12,834 nt of DNA from Chroococcidiopsidaceae cyanobacterium CP_BM_RX_35 (GCA_019242465.1 JAFAVL010000580.1:1-12834), one strand, 5' to 3'. Shown: positions 1 through 6,329, counted from the first letter of the stretch. The notes: generated from the sequence alone by a model not told the origin. Numbers and translations are program-made.

Positions 1-890
1 GGTAGCAGGACATTCCATGCTGTTCCATTCGCATCTAAAGTGTTGCCTGCTACCATGTTAGTGTTATCTGTCGGGGCAATCTCGAAAATTCCCTTGATAT
101 TAACGTGGTTTGGGATCAATGTGGGCCAAGGACTGCCCGGAGCATAATACAGATTGTAGGCAGCGCGCATACCTTCTCCACCTCGGGAATGACCCATTAA
201 GCCAACGTTCTCGAAGTCCAGGTGACCTTTTAAAGCGTCACACGCAGCTAATCCAGTTGACCCGTTAACGTTGCATTCACTCAACAGTTGAAGGTGGGTT
301 AGGACAAGCCGTCCGCGTGCAAAAATTAAGGCTGGATCGTTTGCCAGAGCAGGACCTCCATTAATCCCACGATTGGCATCAATAGACACTACAATGTAGC
401 CATAGCTAGCGAGACGATTTGCCAGATAAGCGTAGCCCAGATAGCTAGGTGCCTCAATATAACCCACAGGGCAGGTGCCGCTACCAGTATACTGATTATT
501 ATCATCTATCCTTGGGTTTCCCGGAAACCCAGATGGATCTTGGACAGGGGGATTGTAAGCGCGTCCGCAGGTTGCGTGATTGCCGTGCAGAAAAATGACG
601 AGCGGGTATATCCCTGTCAAAGTTTGTGGTCGGTAGATACGCGCCTTGAGTTCAGTGTTGCAATCATAGCCAGACGTTGGTACACACTCTGGTAAGATAG
701 CCGGGTTAACACCAGATCCTAAGTTGTAATCTTCGGTGACAGTTGCTAGGGTTCCTACTGTCGATGCATCCGGAGCCTGGCTCTGTGCAGTTGCGGCACG
801 CACAATGCAAACTGTTAGCAAAAATGATGCTGTTGCTGTCTGCAAGCAGGTTAGTAGGCGACGCTGGGCTAGAATCAACACTGCGTACAC
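1..890 (-). CDS. Secreted alpha/beta hydrolase, C-terminus beyond the window
   Basis: My own translation of the minus strand gives an open frame from a GTG at 890 to the window edge (296 codons, no stop). A TAGGAG Shine-Dalgarno lies 7 bases before the GTG. Residues 1-36 form a signal peptide: basic QRR, a hydrophobic stretch, then a likely AxA-type cleavage around RAATAQ. An alpha/beta-hydrolase core follows. LVIFLHGNH (97-105) is the strand before the oxyanion loop, YIVVSIDANRG (165-175) is the next strand, and GHSRGG (233-238) is the nucleophile elbow with Ser235. The Asp and His of the triad would lie beyond position 1. Six cysteines after the signal (69, 77, 108, 140, 206, 217) are spaced as possible disulfide pairs, fitting export. 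The gene starts 42 bases after the PEP-CTERM gene stop and is probably co-transcribed. The substrate is unknown; chlorophyllase, cutinase or other esterase families are all possible. Confidence 0.85.
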   Translation of the reverse strand, partial: MYAVLILAQRRLLTCLQTATASFLLTVCIVRAATAQSQAPDASTVGTLATVTEDYNLGSGVNPAILPECVPTSGYDCNTELKARIYRPQTLTGIYPLVIFLHGNHATCGRAYNPPVQDPSGFPGNPRIDDNNQYTGSGTCPVGYIEAPSYLGYAYLANRLASYGYIVVSIDANRGINGGPALANDPALIFARGRLVLTHLQLLSECNVNGSTGLAACDALKGHLDFENVGLMGHSRGGEGMRAAYNLYYAPGSPWPTLIPNHVNIKGIFEIAPTDNTNMVAGNTLDANGTAWNVLL

Positions 891-932
891 TGGGATACTC
901 CTATAGAATTGCTCTCTAGTTTTTGTTAGTAT

Positions 933-1532
933 TCATGGAGCTTTACCGTGTTTTTTGCCTGGAGGACGCTGTTTGCGGGAAAGGGCAAAAATTGCTGGCA
1001 AACCGATAGCATTCAGAAAAATAGTGGATGGTTCGGGAACTGTTTCTACTCGAAAGTAGGCTGAGCCAGGCGCTAGCAGAGCTGTGGGCCGGATCGCGAT
1101 CGAGGAGTTGCCGGGGGTAAGCAAAAACGAGTTGTGACTGACTAGCGGATCAGCAAGACATGGAACTGGGTCATCTCCGCAGCCCCCCACAGCCGCAACC
1201 CTCGGAGTGGTTCCCATCGAAATACCATTATCGAAGACTTCAAACGCATCGCCTCGCAAGGATACATCGGTTACGGTTAGAACCGTATCTGACTGACTCG
1301 TGTAGTCCCACGGAGCCGCACCTACGGACACTGAATTGCCACTGGAACTTGGAATACAATCTATGCCATTTGGATCGGCTGGAAAACAGCCCGAGGCATC
1401 CTTGCCTACTTCAGCAAAAGAAAATTCGTACCAAGGTCCATTGACCGTGATACTTACTGCATGAACGGCTTTAGGGAAGCTGAATACAAGCGAAATAACA
1501 AAAACTACAGATAATTTGTTCCGTTGGAGCAT
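933..1532 (-). CDS. PEP-CTERM sorting domain surface protein
   Basis: This is a 199-residue exported protein. Residues 1-25 are a signal peptide (QRNK, hydrophobic core, AVHA cleavage). The C-terminus carries the exosortase sorting signal: VPEPS at 165-169, a short hydrophobic helix (about 170-184) and a basic tail from SRKQR onward. The tail is longer and more basic than in most family members. The body resembles a recurring PEP-CTERM family in which an aromatic PWY/EFSF start is followed by LTVTD, GDAFEVFDNG, a GTTP segment, a Cys-containing loop (118, 125), CLADP and a closing AYFRVE strand, which suggests a beta-sandwich. Exosortase would recognise the PEP motif in the inner membrane and release the protein to the surface or exopolysaccharide layer. 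No exosortase is encoded in the window. The start is an ATG with a near-perfect Shine-Dalgarno. The specific role is unknown. Confidence 0.88.
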   Translation of the reverse strand: MLQRNKLSVVFVISLVFSFPKAVHAVSITVNGPWYEFSFAEVGKDASGCFPADPNGIDCIPSSSGNSVSVGAAPWDYTSQSDTVLTVTDVSLRGDAFEVFDNGISMGTTPRVAAVGGCGDDPVPCLADPLVSHNSFLLTPGNSSIAIRPTALLAPGSAYFRVETVPEPSTIFLNAIGLPAIFALSRKQRPPGKKHGKAP

Positions 1533-1534
1533 CC

Positions 1535-1544
1535 ATCACCTCCT
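1535..1544 (-). promoter_or_regulatory. Full-length Shine-Dalgarno of the PEP-CTERM gene
   Basis: The minus strand reads AGGAGGTGAT two bases before the ATG at 1532. This is complementary over ten bases to the usual 16S rRNA 3' end. It fixes the start codon and predicts efficient initiation; most other genes here have much weaker sites or none. Confidence 0.8.
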
Positions 1545-2113
1545 CTGCGTTTGGGGTCTGACTGACATGTCCAAGTTACGACGATAGCCCGTTTAGAGAA
1601 TAAGGCTTAATAGTTGAATGCAAAATCTAATACGATACCGCTAAGTTCATAAGCTTATAACAGCAATGCGAAATTTACTTAAACGTGATCGCTCGAAGAC
1701 TTGGAAAACATAGAGCCAATCATAATAGCTTTGCATTGTGCTCTGGATGTCATTTGTCATAACCTGAATGTGACTTATATCACTGAAGATGACATATTCT
1801 GCTGATAAGGACGGTTCTGGGGCAAAACTCTCGGAGGCAGGACTAATGCTTTGTCCTGACAAAGGTGTTCCCCAACGTGCGCGAACTGCTTCAGGTTTAT
1901 GGTATTGTGTGGATTGATCCTGACTTAACTAGCAACGTATAATTAAAATTGCTATCCCTTCACCATAAATTCATCAAATTTTTATCAACTAGTTCAGAGA
2001 AAAAATGTAGCTTGAGATAAAGAACTTAAATCGTTCATCTCCTGGTTGCGCTGAGTCAGTTATGACCGAGACTAGCCAGAGAGACGGAAGTAAGGATTCA
2101 TCCTGAAGGAACG

Positions 2114-2144
2114 CGCCTCACCCACTACTCAGACAAAAGAGGCG
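2114..2144 (+). promoter_or_regulatory. Inverted repeat that pairs the weak ribosome site of the DUF1830 gene
   Basis: CGCCTC (2114-2119) and GAGGCG (2139-2144) form a 6-base-pair stem with a 19-base loop, ending six bases before the ATG at 2151. The right arm is the only Shine-Dalgarno-like sequence (AGAGGCGA) before this gene, so the hairpin could mask it. The stem is short and could be chance. Confidence 0.35.
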
Positions 2145-2150
2145 AAAATT

Positions 2151-2456
2151 ATGAACTCCTTTGATAAAGGTTTAACTGTATCTCCAGAGGGTAAAACGCC
2201 AAGTCTAGATCCTCTGCCTTTAGAAGTTACAGAACCCCTTCTTTGCCACTACACCAATTCCACTAGCAAGCTTCAGATTGCCCGCGTTGCCAACATTCCT
2301 AGCTGGTACTTTGAGCGCGTGCTGTTTCCTGGACAGCATCTACTGTTTAAAGCCCCGCATTCAGCAGAACTAGAAATCTATACTGGTGAACTATCTAGCA
2401 TCATGTTGGTGGACAAGCTCCCCTGTGAACATCTACGCGTGAAGGAAGAGACTTAG
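2151..2456 (+). CDS. DUF1830 domain-containing protein
   Basis: This 101-residue soluble protein has no signal peptide or membrane segment. From about residue 29 it matches the cyanobacterial DUF1830 pattern as I remember it. The parts are a Cys/Tyr-containing start (LLCHYTNST), the signature QIARVANIPSWYFERVLFPGQ (about 42-62, split here as QIARVANIP and WYFERVLFPGQ), LLFKAPHSAELEIYTG, and a closing DKLPCEHLRV. Family members are about 70-100 residues long. Their function is unknown, and the family is almost confined to cyanobacteria. The 28-residue N-terminal extension is polar and rich in Pro, Ser and Thr. The gene stands alone; TAGAGAGGAG just after its stop could be a ribosome site for a very short downstream frame. 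Confidence 0.88.
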   Translation: MNSFDKGLTVSPEGKTPSLDPLPLEVTEPLLCHYTNSTSKLQIARVANIPSWYFERVLFPGQHLLFKAPHSAELEIYTGELSSIMLVDKLPCEHLRVKEET

Positions 2457-2470
2457 AGAGGAGATGAATT

Positions 2471-2497
2471 ATGACCAAAGTCACGACTCTAATATGA
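2471..2497 (+). other. Possible 8-codon leader frame after a strong ribosome site
   Basis: AGGAG at 2459-2463 is followed after 7 bases by ATG (2471), giving MTKVTTLI and a TGA. A second ATG at 2464 opens a 27-codon frame but lies immediately after the AGGAG, which is too close. No gene follows for 250 bases, so a leader-peptide role has no obvious target. It may be chance. Confidence 0.2.
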
Positions 2498-2616
2498 CTT
2501 TGATTAGAGGCAGGTCATTGTTCTTATTTGATAATATAAAAACATAACTTCGCAGCCTTAGGAATTTTTCAAAGCTCTTAACCACAATTGCTATTTTTTT
2601 CAAAGTCCAGCTTAGC

Positions 2617-2640
2617 TTATTGACTAATAACCGTCAATAA
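2617..2640. promoter_or_regulatory. Perfect 8-base-pair dyad upstream of the Asn/His-rich protein gene
   Basis: TTATTGAC (2617-2624) and GTCAATAA (2633-2640) are perfect inverted repeats around 8 bases. The dyad lies 113 bases before the next gene. It could be an operator for a dimeric regulator. Alternatively it could be a weak terminator for the transcript coming from the DUF1830 gene, since a short T run (2645-2649) follows. The remaining bases of the 2457-2752 spacer show no gene. Confidence 0.45.
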
Positions 2641-2752
2641 GAGGTTTTTAACCGCAGTCTCCAAATTTTAGATGTACAGCCAGAACCGGAATAAAAATCA
2701 GCCCAGAAAGTTAGCTATTCCAAGGCTAAAATAGAAAACAAGGAGAAAAAAT

Positions 2753-3094
2753 ATGAGCCATAAAGCTTTTTTCCTAGCGAGCTTACCACTAATGGTAGCT
2801 CCTTTAATCTCTCTAGCAGCAACACCAGCCAAAGCAGTCTCAACAAATAGCAAATTACAGATGTCGTCTGAGGTTATGTCAGCTAGTAATAATAACTCTT
2901 TACTTATAGCAGACCGATACGACAATGCTCAAAATGACAATAGGAGACAGCATAACAGAAGTGATAACCAATGGCGTCGAGATCAAGACAACCAGGGGCA
3001 CCATGATAGAAATGACTACCGATGGCATCATGACCGTAACAATGACTGGCAATATCGTGACCGGAATAGAGCAGGGGTAATATTTAGGTTCTGA
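2753..3094 (+). CDS. Small secreted Asn/Asp/Arg/His-rich protein
   Basis: This 113-residue protein of unknown function has a good AAGGAG site 7 bases before the ATG. Residues 1-28 are a signal peptide (MSHK, hydrophobic core, ATPAKA cleavage), so it should be periplasmic or released. Residues 29-52 are a Ser/Asn-rich linker. Residues 53-106 are a highly charged low-complexity segment built from imperfect repeats of DRN, HHDRN, RRDQDN and RWHHDRN, with few hydrophobics apart from Trp and Tyr. The end is a short hydrophobic AGVIFRF. Clustered His and Asp would suit metal or polyanion binding, but that is inference from composition. It is a single gene followed by a cluster of hairpins. Confidence 0.8.
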   Translation: MSHKAFFLASLPLMVAPLISLAATPAKAVSTNSKLQMSSEVMSASNNNSLLIADRYDNAQNDNRRQHNRSDNQWRRDQDNQGHHDRNDYRWHHDRNNDWQYRDRNRAGVIFRF

Positions 3095-3100
3095 AACTGT

Positions 3101-3185
3101 GATAGTATCGAACTATCCCTGTGATTTTCTTTAAAATCACATCTGTCTTGAACTTTTACCCCGGTAACTCTTTTAAGACAGATGT
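3101..3185. terminator. Three consecutive hairpins between convergent genes
   Basis: GATAGT/ACTATC (3101-3106, 3112-3117; loop 5) is followed by GTGATTTT/AAAATCAC (3121-3128, 3133-3140; loop 4). An 11-base-pair perfect repeat ACATCTGTCTT/AAGACAGATGT (3139-3149, 3175-3185; loop 25) comes next. The last two share bases 3139-3140. The position between a plus-strand and a minus-strand gene fits bidirectional termination; no long U tract follows, so the mechanism is inferred. Confidence 0.6.
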
Positions 3186-3271
3186 AAGCTTGGATAAACC
3201 TTTTAATTAAGCTATTTATTTTTGAATCAGCATCAGATTTCAGATTAGAAGTTTCTGCCTTCCCAGCTCTT

Positions 3272-3991
3272 TTAATGAAAAAGTCTCTGATGGAATACTA
3301 GAGAGAAAAAACTTTTTAACAATAGAAAGTTTTGTTGAAAATCGCTTAAAAATAGAAAGCTAACTGTGTAAAGCCATGCTGGATAGAGCTTAAATTGTAA
3401 AAGTAAATATTCCGATGCATTTGATAGTAATGGCTTAGACGACAGCATTAACAATATAATCAAGGAGCCAAGTACAGCTCCTCCTAATATGTCACTAGGC
3501 CAAAGATAGCCAACACTAACTCGCATTACGCCATAATATAAACTGAATAAAAAGCTCCAAATACCCAACTGTTTATTAATAGTAAAGAAACCGATAGTAA
3601 ATATAAAAAATAGAGCTTCGTGGTCGCTAGGAAACGATCCCCAATAATGAGAAAAGCTAGCTTGTCCTGAGTGCCATAATTCTAGGTTTTTAGGAATCGC
3701 TAAGGAAACATTAATAATTGGGCGCGAGCGATGAACTAGGCTCTGTAGCAACCTAGCTAAAATATACGTGGGGACTAAAGCAAAAAACATTAGTAAAATT
3801 CGTTGACGAATTTTAGCGTTTCGATCTGCTTCAGCTCCTTTTAGGAACCATAGAGCAACTAGAACTAAGGCTATCAGCAATTCAGAGAAACCCGAATCAT
3901 TTAAAAAAACTGCTTGCTCAGTTAAAAAACTTGAGGAAGTGACCCAATGGTTGAGTTGGTGTAAAATCCAGTAGTCTAGATGAGTTCCCAT
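3272..3991 (-). CDS. PAP2-family membrane phosphatase homologue with altered catalytic residues
   Basis: This is a 239-residue multi-pass membrane protein of the PAP2 / undecaprenyl-diphosphatase-like type, with about five to six hydrophobic segments. These proteins dephosphorylate lipid phosphates or pyrophosphates on the outer face of the membrane. Motif 1 reads Q83-x6-R90-P91, where the family has Lys at the first position. Motif 2 is PSDH (121-124), His124 retained. Motif 3, normally SR-x5-H-x3-D, is MR(157)VSVGY-L163-WPS-D167. The nucleophilic His is therefore Leu (codon CTT, one base from CAT) and the Ser before Arg is Met. The membrane scaffold and the Arg/Asp residues are kept. It may be inactive, use another mechanism or have a binding role. 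The C-terminal 60 residues form an extra hydrophobic region. No Shine-Dalgarno precedes the ATG. Confidence 0.85.
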   Translation of the reverse strand: MGTHLDYWILHQLNHWVTSSSFLTEQAVFLNDSGFSELLIALVLVALWFLKGAEADRNAKIRQRILLMFFALVPTYILARLLQSLVHRSRPIINVSLAIPKNLELWHSGQASFSHYWGSFPSDHEALFFIFTIGFFTINKQLGIWSFLFSLYYGVMRVSVGYLWPSDILGGAVLGSLIILLMLSSKPLLSNASEYLLLQFKLYPAWLYTVSFLFLSDFQQNFLLLKSFFSLVFHQRLFH

Positions 3992-4147
3992 AGTCAGTCT
4001 GTAGTTTTCATGCCATTAAGGGTTGAGTATAGTGGATACACCACTTGCCGTAAAGTAGCCCAGAGAATCTTTATGAGCAGTGATTTAACACCATTTGAGC
4101 TAATTTTTTTGAGCTTTGCTACCGATGGACAAGCTTCACTACATTTT

Positions 4148-4411
4148 TTAACAGGAAGGATTTCCTAATTCAAAATCGACAGCGTAATCAGTACCTAGCA
4201 TCCCCAAGTCTTCAATATCGAAACATTGGTTTTGTGAAAATGCTAGCGATATAGCATCGGCATATCCTGCTGCCCTCGCCTGCTCATTGCTAGGATCGAG
4301 CGCTACAATTAAAGCTCCATCTGGATAATCGCTTGAGCCTGAAGCTGCTCCATATTGGCACCGTAAGGCAATGGCTCTAGCATAACCAGCTGCGCTTGCA
4401 TCCACATCCAT
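4148..4411 (-). CDS. Small hypothetical protein with a duplicated AGYA motif, possibly truncated
   Basis: The 87 residues are not recognised. Two copies of a 17-residue unit are visible: ASAAGYARAIALRCQYG (5-21) and ARAAGYADAISLAFSQN (45-61), sharing AAGYA-x-AI-x-L. Between them is a Gly/Ser/Asp segment ending in ALDPSNEQ, and the acidic tail holds Cys63 and Cys87. There is no signal peptide or membrane segment. The ATG at 4411 has no Shine-Dalgarno. The frame stays open upstream for nine more codons (containing SGTPCS) to a TAA with no ordinary start codon, so the true N-terminus may have been lost. It could be a decayed secreted or surface repeat protein, or a real small gene translated without an obvious ribosome site. 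Confidence 0.45.
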   Translation of the reverse strand: MDVDASAAGYARAIALRCQYGAASGSSDYPDGALIVALDPSNEQARAAGYADAISLAFSQNQCFDIEDLGMLGTDYAVDFELGNPSC

Positions 4412-4814
4412 GGAGCAGGGTGTACCACTAATATGATGTTAGTCTCAATCAATTAACCAAGGGGTGTGTTATGAACACTGTACATTTATTGTCTTGATTT
4501 CCGTATATACACTGGAATAAAATTGCTGAAATTATAGAAGCAAGTAACTTTCACTCGTAAAATCACTGGTAACACGACAAAAATACTCAACTTATCCACA
4601 AAAATATTTGAATCATCTACCCTTAAAAGGGTTGAATCTGGATAGAGAGTAGACTTTTCCTGGTAAAATTACGGTTGTTTCCTGCTTAAGGGTACGGTTA
4701 TCTTTCACGAGGATACGTAGTTTATTTGCGTTGGTTGAAGAACAAGTCCGAGGTAGCAAAGTCTCAACCAAGATTCAGGACATTTGACCTTTGAAAACCC
4801 TCTAGGAGAACCTG
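4412..4814 (+). promoter_or_regulatory. 403-base leader/promoter region of the second PEP-CTERM gene, with an inverted repeat
   Basis: There is no gene here. An 8-base-pair repeat TTGGTTGA/TCAACCAA (4731-4738, 4764-4771; loop 25) lies 43 bases before the ATG and would sit in the 5' untranslated region if transcription starts upstream. ACGGTT occurs twice (4671-4676 and 4694-4699). One TTATCCACA (4592-4600) matches a DnaA box, but it is isolated. I cannot assign a promoter with confidence. Confidence 0.4.
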
Positions 4815-5516
4815 ATGGAGATTATTAAAACCTTGTCAAACGCTGCTGTTACGGTCGCTGGGCTTGGTCTTCTAACGTCCATGTTTGCAACCGTAGGTGC
4901 CAGCTCAGCTAGCGCTTTTTCATTTTCAACGACTCCACATAGTTCGGCTTGCGATCCGAATGGCTGTACTTCAAAAGTATCAGGTGCTGTAACAGTTGAT
5001 TTCAATGGTGGCGCTGCTCCTACTTCTGGGTTCGCCACTTATACAGGAGGTGCGCACATTGTCTCAGGCAGCGCATCAGGACTTTATAGTGCCCCGAAAG
5101 GTGATACGACGCCGTTCCTTGCTGTTGGTCCATCCCCCAACGCCACTCCTGTCACTGTTAACTTTGCAGCTCCTGTTGACTATTTCGGCTTGTATTTGGG
5201 GACACCTGATTCTTACAACTCAATTAGCTTCTTCAACGGTTCAAATTCAATTGCCTCCTATACAGGGAACCAATTTATCGCTGGTATTTCTGGCACTGCA
5301 GCAGACGATGCTACCAATCCATATGTCGATTTCTTTGCTAATGGCTCTAGCGAGTATTTCAACCGGGTGGTTCTAGACTCTACTAGGCAAGCGTTCGAAA
5401 CAGATAACCACGCCTATAGAGCTGTATCATCTGTACCCGAACCCTCTGCTTTGTTAGGTGTATTTGCCTTTGCAGCTTTGGGTGTAAATCGTAGACTCAA
5501 GCTAATCAAGCTATAG
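4815..5516 (+). CDS. Exosortase-dependent surface protein, Npun_F0296-like, with PEP-CTERM
   Basis: This 233-residue exported protein has a TAGGAG site 6 bases before the ATG. Residues 1-34 are a signal peptide ending SSASA. The C-terminus is VPEPS (207-211), a hydrophobic helix (212-224) and a basic NRRLKLIK tail, the standard PEP-CTERM exosortase signal. The body follows a pattern I associate with the Npun_F0296 family of exosortase substrates. Its parts are VTVDFNGG (59-66), GSASGLYSAPKGDTTPFL (85-102), VDYFGLYLGTPDSYNSISFF (121-140), ASYTG, and a late FNRVVLDS strand, all consistent with a secreted beta-sandwich. Two cysteines (46 and 51) after the signal could form a disulfide. A strong terminator follows at once, so this is a single-gene unit. 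Its cell-surface job is unknown. Confidence 0.88.
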   Translation: MEIIKTLSNAAVTVAGLGLLTSMFATVGASSASAFSFSTTPHSSACDPNGCTSKVSGAVTVDFNGGAAPTSGFATYTGGAHIVSGSASGLYSAPKGDTTPFLAVGPSPNATPVTVNFAAPVDYFGLYLGTPDSYNSISFFNGSNSIASYTGNQFIAGISGTAADDATNPYVDFFANGSSEYFNRVVLDSTRQAFETDNHAYRAVSSVPEPSALLGVFAFAALGVNRRLKLIKL

Positions 5517-5544
5517 CTCTAGCAGAGAAACAGCACTATAAACT

Positions 5545-5579
5545 ACCCCGTCCTCGCCTCTTAAGCCGGACGGGGTTTT
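5545..5579 (+). terminator. Rho-independent terminator after the PEP-CTERM gene
   Basis: ACCCCGTCC (5545-5553) and GGACGGGGT (5568-5576) form a 9-base-pair GC-rich stem with a 14-base loop, followed by a T run (5576-5579). It lies 28 bases after the stop codon. It is the clearest intrinsic terminator in the window. Confidence 0.85.
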
Positions 5580-5697
5580 CCGTAGCCCTTGCCCGCCAAT
5601 CGATTTATAGCAGAATAACTTCTGTCCGGCGAAGGATTTAGCCAAGCAGTCAAATGGAGTATAGTTTGAAACACAAAACTCGTGAAGATTGTATTCT

Positions 5698-6147
5698 ATG
5701 AAACTAAAACATTTTACAAAACGGCTTTTGACTGTAGGACGCTGGATGGCTACAACTGTACTTTGTGTGTCTGCAATTGCCTTAGTTTTGCAAGGTGGGT
5801 TCTTCTCAAACACTGCAGCAATGGCTGATCCTACTGCAAACTTGCTTGCAGCCGCAGACATAGGCGATCGGGTTCAAGGGAAAGCTAGTGAGGATGCTGG
5901 ACGAGCCAAAAATTTTATCCGAGATGCAGCCGATCAGGTTGAGCGAACTGCAAATAAAAATGCCGATCGTGTTGAGCAAGCAACAGGGAACAATGGTAGT
6001 TTCGTTGAGCGCAAAGCAAAGAGAGATACTGCTCGGATTGAGAAAAGGTCAGAGGAAGATGCGGCTCGGACTCAAAAAGCAGTAGATAACACAAAGAATG
6101 TTGTTGAACGAGCTGTTGATAATATCAAGGATGCTTTTAGCGACTAG
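5698..6147 (+). CDS. Secreted charged helical (LEA-like) protein
   Basis: The protein is 149 residues from the ATG at 5698; a TTG three codons earlier is possible but less natural. Residues 1-43 are a long signal peptide (KLKHFTKR, hydrophobic 17-33, AMA then DP cleavage). The mature part (44-149) lacks Cys, Trp and Pro beyond its start. It is a charged, Ala-rich run of predicted amphipathic helix with imperfect repeats around DRV, VER and DAAR (DRVQGKASEDAGRAK, VERTANKNADRVEQA, ARIEKRSEEDAARTQKA, VVERAVDNIKDAF). A GNNG break falls near 97-100. This composition resembles group 3 LEA and low-temperature-induced proteins, which protect membranes or proteins during drying or cold; that role is inference. 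Only weak Shine-Dalgarno similarity (GAAG) precedes the start. It appears to be a single gene. Confidence 0.78.
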   Translation: MKLKHFTKRLLTVGRWMATTVLCVSAIALVLQGGFFSNTAAMADPTANLLAAADIGDRVQGKASEDAGRAKNFIRDAADQVERTANKNADRVEQATGNNGSFVERKAKRDTARIEKRSEEDAARTQKAVDNTKNVVERAVDNIKDAFSD

Positions 6148-6263
6148 AGGACAACGACCACAATACAATACTCTACTCTGCTTACGTCTTGTCATTACCC
6201 ACATATCCGGAAAAGATAGCGATTGTTGCCGTCCCATCTTAGAAAAAGCACGGGGCGTAGGGC

Positions 6264-6298
6264 GGGTGTGGCAGTAAGGAGACTTCGCCCCCACACCC
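6264..6298. repeat. Inverted repeat after the LEA-like gene
   Basis: GGGTGTGG (6264-6271) and CCACACCC (6291-6298) form an 8-base-pair GC-rich stem with a 19-base loop. TAGGG (6258-6262) can pair alternatively with CCCTA (6296-6300). There is no U tract. Similar GGGTGTGG/CCACACCC hairpins occur as dispersed repeats between cyanobacterial genes, and it may also stop transcription. The 6148-6483 spacer holds no gene that I can support. Confidence 0.5.
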
Positions 6299-6329
6299 TA
6301 TGCTAAAGGTGCTCTAATAAGCCTGCTTA

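Larger units (their letters stand above)
1533..2150. other. Gene-poor 618-base spacer with one unexplained open frame
   Basis: This spacer lies between divergent genes and should hold both promoters. The minus strand is open from 1928 (just after a TAG at 1929-1931) to a stop at 1647, 93 codons without an ATG. TTG at 1862 is the only plausible start near its front and has no Shine-Dalgarno. The encoded text (AVRARWGTPLSGQS in its first half) is not low complexity, but I do not recognise it. It could be a decayed gene or chance. A 10-base palindrome ATAAGCTTAT is at 1649-1658. The rest is AT-rich and shows no RNA gene. Confidence 0.4.

Noticed and set aside
1160..1444. 94-codon plus-strand frame inside the first PEP-CTERM gene
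   Set aside because: It is antisense to a gene with clear signal peptide, sorting motif and ribosome site. The encoded text has no domain.
3980..4168. 62-codon plus-strand frame overlapping the PAP2 gene start
   Set aside because: It overlaps the opposite gene, has no ribosome site, no recognisable domain and runs into the neighbouring gene end. Probably chance.
4592..4600. TTATCCACA, an exact DnaA-box sequence, in an AT-rich spacer
   Set aside because: It is the only good copy nearby. No cluster and no dnaA, dnaN or parAB gene is present, so it is not evidence of an origin.
6049..6294. 81-codon minus-strand frame overlapping the LEA-like gene and the following hairpin
   Set aside because: Its front half is read through an inverted repeat and its rear half is antisense to a better gene; no ribosome site.
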